A stretch of 64,000 bases of DNA. It comes from Chamaecrista fasciculata (lineage: Eukaryota > Streptophyta > Magnoliopsida > Fabales > Fabaceae). A program made the position numbers and the translations under genes. A model generated the notes under the pieces. The model saw nothing but the letters and a program-made list of their open reading frames with translations. It made no database searches and had not been told where the DNA came from. Location: the NCBI GenBank assembly GCA_003254925.1, contig QANZ01027638.1, forward strand, positions 2,304-66,303. The letters are read 5' to 3'. This document shows positions 10,227 through 23,398 of the stretch, in pieces (the first letter of the stretch is position 1; each line of letters starts with the position of its first letter).

Positions 10227-11226
10227 TTATGTGGGTAAATAATCTTGTTGTGATGGAGAATTAGGCTGGGAAATTATTTCTGTAGGTAAAATAGGAAATT
10301 TAGTATGATTGAAATGTGATTGGATTGGTTCAGAAAATGAAATAGGTAAAGGACAAGATTCATTAGAAGAAATAGAAGCAGTTGAAAAAGGAAAGATTTG
10401 CTCATAAAACATGACATCTCTAGAAATAATCAATTTATCATTGTCCAAATCAAACAATTTATATCCCTTTTGACCAACAACATACCCCAAAAAGACACAC
10501 TTAAATGCTCTAGGACCAAACTTATCCTTTAAAGGCACAGTGTTAGAAGCAAACGCCAAACAATCAAACACCTTCAAGCTAGAATAATCAAGACTCTTCC
10601 CACATAGCAATTCATAAGGAGTTTTCCATTTTAGCAAAGCTGATGACAATCTATTAATTATGTAGGTAGCAACAAGAATACTCTCATCCCAAAACTTTGA
10701 AGGTAAAGAAGATCGAAACATCAGACCCCGGGCAACCTGAAGTAAATGCCTATGCTTGCGCTCAACAACACCATTTTGCTGTGGTGTATAAGCACAAGAC
10801 TGATGATGTAAGATACCCTTTTCAGCCAAAATCTTCCTAAACTTCTCATTTATGAATTCAGTCCCATTATCTGACCGGAATAACCTTTATTGTCTTCCCA
10901 TACTGATTTTCTACCATATGAATGAAATGAACAACAAAAGCTACCACCTAAGTTTTATCTTTCAGCATAAAAGTCCATGTGCATTTGCTAAAATCATCAA
11001 CAACTGTCAGAATCAATCTTGTATTCGAAATACTCTTTTTATTATAGGGTCCCCGAACATCTACATGTAGCAATTCAAAAATTTCTGAAGAAATACTAGA
11101 ACTATTTGGAAAAGGTAATCTATGCTGCTTTGCTTTATGACAAATGACACAAGCATCATGAGATTCTACTACAGGTAATGAAGCATGCTTTAAAACATAT
11201 ACAGGAGCATGCCGCGTTTGTGCCAT
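10227..11226 (-). pseudogene. copia integrase region, interrupted
   Basis: Two open segments. 11226-10948 carries the HHCC zinc-binding end (CVICHKAKQ) and the first catalytic Asp (HVDVRGPY). 10829-10227 carries the conserved QQNGVVERKHRH helix with the catalytic Glu and the downstream VFLGYVVGQKGYKLFD segment. The two are separated by frame damage near 10830-10947. Confidence 0.85.
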
Positions 11227-12424
11227 AAATCTGAAACTGAATTCCTAGAAGATACTACATTACAAACATCATTTCTAGAAAATTCTTGTTTCAACACATA
11301 TAAATTCCCCAATGCTTCTCCTTTAGCCAAAACCCTTTTAATCTTCTGGTCCTGTATGAAACACGCAGACTGATCAAAAACAGCCTTGTAACCATCCTTG
11401 ATAACCCTCTTAATAGACAACAAATTATACTGAAAAGTGGGTACATAAAGAACATTTTCTAAAACCAAATTTGAATTAATGATTGCCTTGCCTACTTGAT
11501 TAATCTTCATTGAACTACCATTGGGTAAATGAACTAATCTAGGCTGTGATAAAATAGTGATATCATGTAGAAGATGTAATTCATAGCACATATGACAAGA
11601 GGCTCTTGTGTCAACTATCGAAAAACCAGAAGAAATAGAGTTATATGGGGAAGAAGTACCTGCAAACTCTGTAGAATTAACAAAGCTTGCATACTCATCT
11701 GCAATGCTTTTACCCTTATTCACCTTTGCCAATTCATGATGCATGAACTGTGCAAACAAAGCCGAAAAATCTGGAGTTTTACCAGAATTAGAAACATCAG
11801 TATTCGAACTTACTGCAGTAGCTACCACACCTGTTCCTTGCTTCTTAATTGGCTGTCCATTCTTGTTCATCTCAGTATACCAATCTGGGTACCCAACCAA
11901 CTTGAAACAAGAATCTCTACTATGACCTGGAAGACTACAATGCTCACAAACAACTTTCTTATTTCACCACCCCCTTTAGAATTCTTAGAAACCATAGCTC
12001 GTATTTCAGATACATTAAGAGCAAAAGCCATCTTAGCATCTTTCTCTTGTTCATTACAAACCACCATAGAGAATGCCTTTGTAACATTAGGTAACAGGTC
12101 AAGATTCAGAATCCAAGAAAGGATCATTTGGTCTGCCTTCTGCCACTTCGACAAAGCTTCGTCACCAGTAGGAGGCTTTAAACTTCCAGTGATGAACCTG
12201 ATTTTGTCCTTCGCTCCTAAGGCAATTTTCAATGCCTTACTCCAGGTGAGGAAATTCGTTCTTGTCAACGGAGTTGAGACCATCACGAGCCCTGGTTGAT
12301 CGAAAATGTGCAATGCCCACGACGGCTCGTCACTCTTCATCAGACTTCGCACGAAATCATCCATGCCAGCGACTCCCTGAGCTGTTGTCGACATTGACAC
12401 ATCTTGTTCTTGATTCGCCGTCAT
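11190..12424 (-). pseudogene. copia gag, protease and pre-integrase region, frameshifted
   Basis: A true ATG at 12424 opens the gag frame, with a typical capsid-like region (TNFLTWSKAL...). A frameshift just before the zinc knuckle (about 11945-11955) moves CEHC...GH...C into another frame, which runs to 11190. That frame also carries the protease region, where the catalytic Asp-Thr/Ser-Gly is changed to DTRAS (Gly to Arg), and the start of the pre-integrase DLWHKR motif. Described as a broken copy. Confidence 0.85.
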
Positions 12425-12474
12425 TCTCGATCTTCGCCGATAGACTTAGATCTCGCCTATTGGCTCTGATACCA

Positions 12475-12537
12475 TGTGCAAAACATTAAGTGTAATCTGT
12501 ATTTTCTAACTAACTCAGTAGTTTTATATCCTTTACA
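12475..12537 (-). repeat. copia 5' LTR (63 bp, shortened)
   Basis: Upstream LTR next to the primer site. It shares both ends with the 123-bp LTR but has only about 11 unrelated bases in place of the 71-base middle. The missing part would be promoter/R sequence, so transcription from this LTR is doubtful. Confidence 0.88.
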
Positions 12538-12542
12538 TAGCT

Positions 12543-13306
12543 ACTTTTGCTATGGGAAAGAGTTCTGTTCTACAAACTACATCTCCAATTGATGTTTGTG
12601 TTTCACTGACGAGATATATATTCTCTTATTTCTTGCGGGAGGAAATTAAAGTAGTACTACATGGCACAAGTCTTCCGAACTAGTATTGCTCTACAGTTGA
12701 AATTTCTAGATTTAGTCTGACATTTGAACCCGTTACAATTTTTTTGCAATATGTATAGTTAAACCAGAAACTCAAAGAATTGGTTTTAATCATTGCCTTT
12801 CACCAAATCGGCTTCAATGAGACAGAAAACGAAGAGAATTGAGGATTGCAAAAATATTTAGAGACATCTTTATGTCGTGCCTGCAAATAGGAGGCTACGG
12901 TTATAAATATAAATGTCTGTGAGCTTCTCTGCACATGAAGCTGCCAAAGAATGTTTGTGCAATACTGTTCCATGAATTATTTAAAGGTAAGTACTTTTGC
13001 ATGTTATTTTACATCTTGAGTATTTTCTATTTTGGTGTCTCTGTTCTATTCTTGAAAGACTCTTCACATGCTATCTATCATCAATAGTTTGGCTCCCCCC
13101 CCCCCCCTTGAGATGAGCTGCGTAACATAAGTATGCTATTAGAATATACAATCAGATAATACAATTTCAATGATATGTACATATATACAATTAGCTTCCA
13201 AGAAACCTTAGCGATTATCTATGGAAAATCTGGATGTGTTGTGATAGATCAACAAAAAGAAGGTTCCTGCAAGTAACACTGCTTCTGGCCATGAAATAGA
13301 AAGTCC
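12543..13306. other. region between the copia element and the lipase stop
   Basis: Holds the original downstream DNA of SMAP1 and probably the lipase 3' untranslated region. A 13-base C homopolymer sits at 13095-13107. No supported coding frame. Confidence 0.4.
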
Positions 13307-16300
13307 TCATTGGTTCAGAAATAAGCTATCTTGTTCTTCCGGCTGCGGGCTTGACGCAGATTGGTAATTTGATTTCACACTCTGTACAAATACAATAATT
13401 AGGAATTGAAATACTATATCCATTTAGATGGAACTTTTAATTTTGATTTAAAAATAAAATAACTCTGATGTGTTTGGATAAGATATATTTAGGAAGAGAA
13501 GTAAATTTTGAAGATAATTGTTTTTTAAATATACCAAAATTATAAAAGAAAAAAAAAACCAATTACTTTTAAAAAAAAAAATTCCTTATAAATTTATCTT
13601 ATCCAAACACACTTAGTGGGTAAGAAAAATAATCCACGAAATTATTAAAGTGAGCAGACAGGCACAATACTTCCAGTAATGTGATGTAATAGAAATCCTC
13701 CATATGCTGCATAAGACCACTCCCATCTCTGAGTGAACGGAATATATTTATTTCAGTTTGTAATAATTTTTCAATAAGCTCTTTCTCACCCTTCATCTGC
13801 ATGGATCAAATCATCAAAGTTGTGATTAGTGAATATAAACCAAGGATCATCACTAAAGTCTACATGAAACTTTCAAGATGATTTGCATGTCTATTTTCTA
13901 TCCTCTTGAATTTGTTTCCGGAGCAATAGTACTGATTGAAAACACAAACGAACTCTTTATTATACATTTAAAAAAAAAATGGATTACAATCAACTGGCAT
14001 TTTAGCCGGTTTGTGTGTATCTTGACTATTATATACCTGAACCATAACTTCTCAATAAATGTTGACAACCATCTTATAAAACAAGTGACATCCTGCAACG
14101 CACTCAACCACAGGATTCACACACCTCCTTATCCTAGTTGTTCTTATAAATTATATGATTTCATGATATGTAATGTAAGTGATGATCATTTTTTTGTATG
14201 CATATGTACACAATAAACGCTTACTATAAAATATAAATTCTAGTTAGATTTGGAGAACTTACGAATGTACTGACTATAACATCTGGTGTTGATTCCCCGA
14301 TCACATCACCTTGGTAACCATCTCCCAAAATCTCCATATTTTCCTGTATATATAAAATGCATTGAACCATTAGCAGATGTGAAGCATCAGAAATTCTTAT
14401 TGTTATATAAAACCCAAAAATCCCTCTAGCTAGCTTGATGGAAGCATTGTCAATATTATACATGCAGAGACGCATTACAGTAACCACTAACCAGAGCATT
14501 TCTTAAGTCCCCTGCAGCAAGATAAACAGGTTGGGCCACATGACAATAACCCATCAACCGAGGTACTGTAGGTATAATATCTCTGTGATTTACAACTCGC
14601 CAGCTATCTTTAACTTTCTGCAAATTCATTACACAAGCTTTAACTACTTTTGAAAAAAGCTAAAACAATAATAATAATGATAAAATCCAAATAAAACAAC
14701 CAACACAAGGATGCTTCTACCCAGTATCAAGATAGGACAACTCAAAGAACGAAATAGCTCAAGCGTATAAAAGACAGGAGTGCAATATGTAATACATATG
14801 CTGGTGGTACTGGTATCACTCAAGGTGCTCAAGGAGACAAAGCCAATGAGACAGGAGTGCAACATACTGTGGATGACATTAGAGTTCAGATTTTCAGAGA
14901 GTTGCTGCATTAGATTGTGAATACGTTTATAATTTGCAGGATCAGATTTTCCTCAGCTACTATGTTCAAATTTTAAAGTCTTTCAGTTCATTACTCACTA
15001 TTCCATTCAAAGCCACGAAAGAATGATCATTGTGAATATCAATACTATAAGTATTATCTTTTACCTCATTGTAAACATCTGCAAATCTTTTGTTGCCAAC
15101 CCTGGGAGAACCGAAGTTATACATAGTCACAGAAATTACTCCCTGCCTGGTAACCAGAACGAATAGTATCATGCATATACTCGCTAACACAAATTTTAAA
15201 TAGTGATGCCAAAGATAATAAGAAATGTTGGCTTTCAAGCTAGGAAGAATATTTATTAAAAAATAAATAAGGAGAGAAGAATTTTGAATGTTAGAAATTC
15301 CATTTTCTGCAGCCTTTTATTACAATGATACTACAGCAATCACTCAGTCAAGCACTTAAGCAGATTTACAGATCTACCTAAAATATTTGCCTGTTTCATT
15401 ACAACTGAATTTTTTGGTTAATTTTCTGTGCATTACAAAATCGTGAGTCTTACTATATCTCAAAAGTATATATGGCAGACATTAAAAACAGCTAACGTTT
15501 TAAGAATACTATCCATTATTTTGGTAGAGATTTTTATTGTATAGAAGAATTCAGTTTTGAAAAACATAAACCAACGTTGCCACCCATCCTACATATTCTT
15601 TATTTGAAGAAATTATGTCTAGAAAGAGATGATCTATGATGAATAGTCAATCATGAGGTGCAGCGCAAAACCTAATAAACAAAGAATCATGAAAATTTAT
15701 AGATAACTAAGCCAGGCTAGCAATGAACTTCAAAAACTGAAACAGTACAAAAAACGAAACACAATATGTTCAACTAGTACAACAAACAGAGAAGAATAAA
15801 GTAATGTAACTAAAATATATATATATAACCCTGCTCATCAGTAACTGTAGGTACCAAAACATTAAATGTTGAAATAAATTATTAATTAAAGTAAAACAAC
15901 ATAAACTTACTTTGCTAGTTGATTAGAAGAAAGCTCAAGAGCAAGCAGAGTTGCCAATGCGCCACCCAAACTGTGACCAGTAACATAAATATGCCACTTG
16001 TGCAGTGGCTCAGAATGATCATCTCTGGCACAATAACCACATACCCTCAGTTTCATCACCACTCACATAGAATTTTGAGACAACATGTAAGCAATAAATA
16101 AATTCAATTACAGAAATACCATAGTGGACATCAAAGATAAGAAATTATTTACAATGAAACATACAAATTAAAAAGCATATGATTTACTATTGGTTGTTCT
16201 ACTCAATAAGAAAAACGCAGCCTTTACATCTTTATACATACCAAATAATGAAATGTCTGCTTGAGGCAGCAACTAGAATCACTAATTGCTAATTGGTTTA

Positions 16301-19300
16301 GAGTTAGACCAAAAAAGAGAGAGAGAGAGAACAGAAACAGAGCTACGTGAGTTTAGAGAAGAGATTCCACATTAAGAAACACCTTAGTAAAGTACATGAT
16401 AAAATTTTATTACTTTGAGATCAAGATGCATGAACCAAAAAGAAAAAAAAAATCATTACAATATATATTCCTAAGGAAGTGTTTGGTGTAATCAATTATC
16501 TACAGAAGTACCACTTACATATAACCAATTGCAAGTCGAATTAGAGAGATGAGCCTCGTCCTGACTGAATCATAAGCACTCAAAAAACCACTATGAACCT
16601 GCAGTAATTTCAGCACCACCATTAACTGCGGAATGTGTTTCTCTTGCAGTTTTCTAGGCATCTGATAAATATGTCTGACATAGATAAACCTGTTACTAGA
16701 CATACTTGAACCTCTTGCTTGAAATCTCCACCTATCCTTTCAGGATTCAACCTATAGAAGTAAAAGTAGAATCAGTTATGCCTCAAAATCTTCTTGGACC
16801 AAACAATACAAAAGCCTTATTAGCTTATGCCAATTCGAAATTACGAAGAAACAGAACTGCATTGTCTAAAATTAAATTTATTTGAAATAAATGAGGACAA
16901 TAATGTTTTCTTCAACAATGCCATAAGAAGGCAAATTCTCTGCAGGAAAGGTCAAGACTCTAAATAATGCTATGCTGCTGTAAGAGGGCTGTTAACAGAA
17001 AAGATACTGTAGAGATTACAAGTGAATCTTAAATCTGGACCAGGGAGCATTTTCTTTATCTTCCATGATTCCATCCATATTCTACTAGTATAGATAGACT
17101 GTTTTGAGGCCAAGATAAAAACATCTTGAGACTAACAATTTGCCTCAAATTCGTATTCTCATTTTCCTCTCCTTTTCAGAAACAAGACTCTTCAGCCCTT
17201 TTCTTTCTCCTGAGATTTCATAATAGTATGTTGGTTTATTAACAAAAGTAGGTTACAGACAATTTAATTACACAAGTCCCCAGTCCCCACCATATCAGAC
17301 ACGCCAGCTCTCTCACCTTAACTAACACGAATCAGAAATATTGATAGGCTAACAACGCTCCGTATGACTAATAAAAATAGTAGCACTAAACAAGATAAGA
17401 GCTCAGAAAAAAAATTGAGAGTTACCCAGCTGGAGCAAGCATTAGATCTGTTCTTATGTCCTTCCATTGTGCCTGGAAAATTACAAAATATAAATATGTT
17501 GAGAACAAACTTGAAGCCCCACTCCTTAAAAATAAGAATATGACATTATGACCTACCTGCTCTGTTCCCCTAAAAGCAACCACCAACCTTCTTCGTGCAG
17601 AATCACGCCAAATTGCAACCTGAAAGTTCCATTGTTAATTTTATAAAAGACTGCTCTGAAGATCATGACAATTGGCATTAGAGTAGAAGGAATTATCACA
17701 AATCTCTAGAGTTAGAGAAACACTGAGAAGTGAACTTATTGTCTAGGATATATCAAAATACCTGTGTGTCCGTGGTTGAATTATCTAAGAAACATATTTT
17801 CTCAAACTCGGACTTAATAAAACTTGGATGGCCCAGTGAAGTAGCTAGCATTGCCCAAGCCTCCATAGCACTTTCTGCAGTTGAAAAGAGTTCTTTCATT
17901 TCCTCAGTTTTCTTCTCATCTAATACTAACCCATTCTGTGAGCTAGGAAGCTTTTGTGAAGAGGAATATTGTATGTCATCATCCTCTTCTTTGGCAGAAT
18001 CATCTTTGACTTCCCTCTCTTCTGGAGAATGTCCTTCCTTGTTCATCTTGGAAACTGTAGCAGCCAGAAGCATTAATCCTCCTAAAACTGAATCAGTCTG
18101 TCTTATCAAATTCTCTGTTGCTTTTTTGACCTCAGGTAGTGAAGATTGAATTGTATTAATAGCTGGAGGACTAGTTGTTTTATTATTTGTATCGCCTGTC
18201 CCTCCTGGTGTTGCAAGCCCAGATTCAACATAAAATGATTCTGCAACATTTCGTGATTGAGAGCCAATTTTGTTTAAAAATTCAAATCCATCCCACCTTA
18301 GTTTCTCAGGTACAGAAAGACCTAGCTTTTGAACAATGTTATGATTGACAACATCAGCAAGGTTCCTCCAGAAAAGTTGATCTGATTGCTGTTCCTTGCC
18401 AATTGGTGTTGACAATTCAGAAGAATGTCCATTGTCATTATGTGTGTGAAGCTCCTCCATGTTTCTCTGTTCACTGCTACCTTCATTAATAGAGGTTTCT
18501 GAACTACCAGCCTCTTGAGAAGGCATATCTAACACAGTGGAAGGATCATTCAATGCCCTAGTCCTAGAGCCATCAGCATCATACTTGTCAACATCAGACA
18601 TCTGACCTTTCTGAGGATATGAATTATTAAATGATTTTAGTTGCCCAAATGCATATTCCACAAACTGGCGGGCTTGCACTGTATCAGAACCAATCATCTT
18701 TCGGAGTGCAGAATCAACACCATTTATCTTTAGAAGCTCTGAAACAAAAGGAATCTTCCACCACTTTTTCTCATCCTCAATTTCATCAAAAGTTTTATAT
18801 TTAACCTAAAACCGAAAGAATTCTTATAGAAATTAACAAACTTATAACTCACTGAAAAGTAATTTCACAACCAATGATTAAGCAAATACATGATAGATAT
18901 TTGAGGAATAAGACTAAGATTCAACTGAAGTTCAAGACAAAGCTGGCTTTTCATCAAGACTAACTAATTAATTAAAATTCTTTAGTTAAAGATATTTTGT
19001 TAAATCACATGCTATAACATATGTAAGAGTGTGTTTTGAGCATTATGAAGTTGGTGATATATTCAAAAATATTATTTGAATTCATGATGTAGGCCCCCCA
19101 AAATACAAAAGGACTGGATAGCATAGGTCATCATAGTTGACTTCAGTCTTACCCTAAAGAAGTACAGTAAGCTAAGCAATTGCCAACAAAAATACATTTT
19201 TAAGGTGATATAATAATAGAACTTGTTCCTTACTAACTTTCAGGCAGGCAGATAAGACTTTCATCATAAATTGAGCCAGAATCAATCAGCATAATTCAAA

Positions 19301-22300
19301 ATAAAAGAATACTTCTAACGTTTATGTCAAGATAAAGTATGGTGAATGGAAACATGCAATGACAATCCCATCCTCTCCTATATTTAATAGTAAGTTGAAT
19401 TTGAATAACAAGATAATCTCCAAAGAGTCTGGAGAATCCTCCATAGTACAATAAAGGTTCTGAAAAATCATTTTTCTCTCAAACAAAAACCTATACTGCT
19501 AGTGTCTTTATTCTTCATTACAAGAAACTTACCTCCAGCTGAACCTTTCCGCCACCACCCATTCCTTCTAACTCCACTGTTATTTCATGCAACTCTCCTA
19601 AAACAAATACATGATTGTTATTTTTGGGCTTAGGCCCCTTGTCATCACCAAAAAAAAAATACATGATTGTTATCTGAGAACTCTGGTGAAATATTGCAGC
19701 CAAAAGCCAACCTTAAAAACCCAATTTTTATTAAACTACAATTTCAAGAATCAAAATTGAACAATGCTTGTCAAACAATGATTACTCCAAAAAGAACCCA
19801 TAATTGCAAAATAGATTATTTCAATTGACAGTCAAGAACTTTGATATCAACACCATATCTCGCAAGTGATTTTCTGGTTCTCACCATCACAAAGCCATTC
19901 CAGGTCTACTCCAGCATTTCCCATGCGTTTGTGTGGAGTTACAAGGTTTGCATCCCAAGCTGCTACCTAAGAAGACTACAACATCTGAGAATACCGATCC
20001 AGACTTTTGAAATTAAATTTACATGACAAATTTTCTAATTATTTGACATTGTGCATATAGTTCTAGTAGTGATACCAATCATAAAAAATCTATTGAATAT
20101 TCCTCAACATAGGCATTCATTTAAGTTACAAGGAAAAAAAAAATACTTTAGAAATCACTATAGTAATAACAGTCACAATGATATAAATAATATGAAAAAA
20201 AAAAGGGGTAAATTACACTTTGGTACCCTGTGGTTTGACCCTATTTCACTTTGGTACCCTGTGATTTGAAACTTGACACTTTGGTACCCTGTGGTATTCT
20301 CCTTTAATACTTTGGTACCCTTTGGAGCTATTTTGTAATTTTAACCATAATAAATTTTGCAAAAATTACATATTGACCCCTAAATTTTTTTAAAGTTTTC
20401 ATTTAGTCCCTAGATAATATGTATCTAGGGACCTATTTGTAATTTTTTAAAAACTTTTTGGGGTCAATATGTAATTTTTGCAAAATTTATCATGGTTAAA
20501 ATTACAAAATAACTCCAAAGGGTACCAAAGTGTTAATGGAGAATACCACAGGGTACCAAAGTGTCAAGTTTCAAACCACAGGGTACCAAAGTGAAATAGG
20601 GTCAAACCACAGGGTACCAAAGTGTAATTTACCCAAAAAAAAATGAAGAACTGGGCAGAAAGATCACATTCTTCATGTATCCAGACTCCCAACTTTGTTT
20701 GAAGACTTTTATTTGTTGCAGTTTGTCTCTTTCCTTGAGCCACTTTCCAATATTTAGATATCATATTTTGACAACCCCATTTATAGGTATTACAAGGATG
20801 TACACATATAACCGTTACTGTTATAAAGCCTGATGAGCACAGCTAAATATGTGAATAGAAGTATTATCACAACAGGGGTCATGGCATCGAAACCAGAGTG
20901 CAAACATCTACATTTATGGAGAACAAAAACTTTTATTCTTTCATTTCTTTGTTTTGTATATCATTCAAGCTACACAGGGCAGTGGGATACTTATAACTAA
21001 GCATGGGTGGTCCTACAATATTTTTCTTCCAACATGTAACATTGACAATCAGAAGTCAAAGGGATGTAAAAGAGCTTCCAGCCTTCATGCAGAAGAATAA
21101 TAGAATTAGCCTATACATAATAACAAATAATAGAAGAGCTCTATGATGCAGACAGAGTACTTACTAGAGTTGTACTATGAAATCAACATCAAAGATAAGG
21201 AATTTGGCTATTAAATTTTACGGGGAATAGATAACAAGTTAACAACACCTTTAAACATGTGTCTGGTTATATATCAAGAGTATGATATAATATCAGACTT
21301 AAATTCCCATAAGAATATCGAGCAAAAGCATTTAGGCTTAAAGCCCTAGCTAAACTGACATTAAACTCATCTTTATCAGGTTTAATATGAGAGTCACAGT
21401 AAATAGGAACGATGAAGAGGAATGTGCATTTATTTTGTTTGAGTAGCAAGCAATGATTGGTGACCATATCTTTTCATGTAAAAGGGCCTGCCAATACATT
21501 CCTTGAATGCTTTCATGTCATAAGCATTCCTCTTTGTAGATTATTTCAGATATGAATAAGGCTTCTCCTAATATAGACAGAGACAGAGCAAGCATATTGA
21601 CCTGAAGATGTTTGGTTGGAGGCAGCTTTATGTAAAAAGTAAACTCTTCATTCCACGTAGGGTCTTTTGTCCTGCCATATTTAATTGAACATTAACGTAC
21701 CTTATGTACCAAAGGAAAATTTGAAGTTAAGGTCTTAGTAGAATCTGAAGTTTTACATATGATGATAATTCAGAAAGCAATATAAATTCACAACTCCATT
21801 TAATACAACAAATTTCAGTGAGGAAAAAGATGAGTTTAGAGCGACTTGCTCACATGAGAAACTACAGTCCCCAAGCATTGTCTTCACTGATTCACAATTT
21901 TCACCCAGTATGCGTAAAGAAGTTAAAGACTGAGACATTTTAAATTCTTAAGCCATGCTTTGATAGAACAAGATATATTTTTTTCTAAGAAACACCATAA
22001 AAAGTCAACATTCTGGAAATTCTCAGCAGTGTTGTGAACATTAAAATAATTTAAAAGTCTCTTCAACCATCAAGTGGTAGCCAGAGAAACTCACCCCCAT
22101 TTGACCTTACTTTTAGCAATCTGAGAATCCAGTTGTATGACCACATATGGATCACTTGTTCCCTAGGAGTCACATCAAAAGAGGAAATATATAGCAAGAA
22201 CAGAAATTTAAAGAAAAATAGTAAAATAACTAACCAGTATGTATCAGATACGAAGCAAAGTAAAAGGAAAAGACTAACTCATCATAGAACTATACAATAA

Positions 22301-23398
22301 TATAAATAAATAAAACAAGATAACCAACCCATGGGTCCATGGCAGGGAATTTGATTCCTTTTTTCAACTTTACGAATAGTTGGCCATCATAAATTTCACG
22401 AACAAACCCCCTACATATACCAAGGAAATAACTTGTTAAGCATGATCATTGTGCATTTGACCAATTCAACCAATGTATCAGAATAAATAAAAGGAATTGC
22501 AAGAATTTAAGCCGATATACTAAAACGCATTTTGATAAGGGAGGTTTTTGGAATTTGATAATATGAAAAACCCCGGGAGCAACTGCAATAAAGCAATTAG
22601 CACATACTCAGAAAGATACACTGTCTTACAATCTGCAGCATCAACTTCACGCCTCCCCACGTTTTCCTGCATCATTTTATAATCTTAAAAATTAGTAAGG
22701 CACAAAAAGGAGGATGAATACACCCCCCAAAGAAAAATATTAAGATCAGTGTAGTCCGTTCTACTCCTACTTCGGTTATAGTAAAGTGCTGAAATGCTGA
22801 AGAAACAAAAGCAAGAAAAGTTAAGTTTCAATAGACTTTTTTTCTTAAGTCTTAACATTGACCCCAGTCTACTATTTGTTCCTCTTCGTATGCCAAGAAG
22901 TCAATAAAGCAACACTGAAGTAGGAATCAGCTAATTTATAATCTATTAGGAGAGATCATGAATGTAATCATAGTAAAGCTAATTTACATCTCGATTGCCC
23001 TAAATCATCCCAGTTTTTCATTAACCAAAAAGAAAAAATAAATAGCAAGAAAAGTTAAACTGTTAAAGCAAAGAGATGAGTTGATCACACACAGGGGGGC
23101 TAGTGTAGGCCTCAAACGCGAATCCCGCCAAAATAACAGCAAGATTAATATCAAACGGAGGCCGTTCTGGGTCCTTCTGAATCGAAACGTTTTCGATTTG
23201 GGAACTCGCTTTAGAGGAGCAGCAAACTGTATAGACTTCATTTCTGGGTTTAACGAATCCGGTGAAAGAGAGAATCCGCGATTTCCGAGGAAAATATGCG
23301 GGGAAAAGGCGCGAAAATTTTGGGGTTCGAGAGTGTGGAAGCTTTGGTGAGAGCGGGAAGAAAGAGTATCGGAATTGAAGAGATTGCAGAGAAGCCAT
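13307..23398 (-). CDS. C2-domain class-3 (triacylglycerol) lipase, probably plastid-targeted (At4g13550-like)
   Basis: Eighteen exons encode 871 residues: 23398-23093, 22666-22608, 22410-22329, 22162-22095, 21671-21602, 19966-19885, 19597-19533, 18805-17762, 17619-17557, 17472-17426, 16751-16706, 16598-16519, 16024-15911, 15146-15065, 14617-14492, 14343-14263, 13796-13671 and 13381-13307. All junctions are GT-AG and in phase. The Ser/Arg-rich, acid-poor N-terminus suggests a transit peptide. Residues about 125-245 form a C2 domain (GTSDPYVV, KWGTKDPTWNEEF, AAWDANLV), usually for calcium or membrane binding. Residues 245-592 are one long exon with a low-complexity Ser/Glu-rich stretch and a predicted helical tail. 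The lipase fold follows: VAFRGTEQ, VHSGFLSAYDSVR, the nucleophile elbow GHSLGG (Ser689), YNFGSPRVGN, and NHRDIIPTVP (likely catalytic Asp749). Inferred role: acyl hydrolase on plastid lipids. The ATG at 23398 is the first in frame. Confidence 0.93.
20206..20634. repeat. 429-bp near-perfect palindrome (foldback element) in a lipase intron
   Basis: The left half (GGGTAAATTACACTTTGG onward) is the reverse complement of the right half (ending CAAAGTGTAATTTACCC), with the centre near 20420 (CTAGATAATATGTATCTAG) and almost no loop. Each arm of about 210 bp holds several copies of CTTTGGTACCCTGTGG spaced 30-45 bases apart. It lies within the intron between 19967 and 21601. Probably a non-autonomous foldback/MITE; one-arm relatives occur near 41390. 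Confidence 0.9.

Larger units (their letters stand above)
8213..12542 (-). mobile_element. Ty1-copia LTR retrotransposon with target site duplication
   Basis: The element occupies 8218-12537, flanked by a perfect 5-bp duplication TAGCT (8213-8217 and 12538-12542). It is transcribed on the minus strand. The LTRs (12475-12537 and 8218-8340) start TG and end CA. A primer site matching initiator tRNA-Met (TGGTATCAGAGC) abuts the upstream LTR at 12474, and a G-rich polypurine tract abuts the downstream LTR at about 8341-8350. Domain order is gag, protease, integrase, reverse transcriptase, RNase H, which is copia rather than gypsy. At about 4.3 kb it is near the small end for autonomous copia elements. 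Several frameshifts and stops break the polyprotein, so it is probably unable to move on its own. Confidence 0.95.

Noticed and set aside
10852-12489. Plus-strand frames within the copia element (up to 235 codons)
   Set aside because: Antisense shadows of the gag-pol region on the minus strand.
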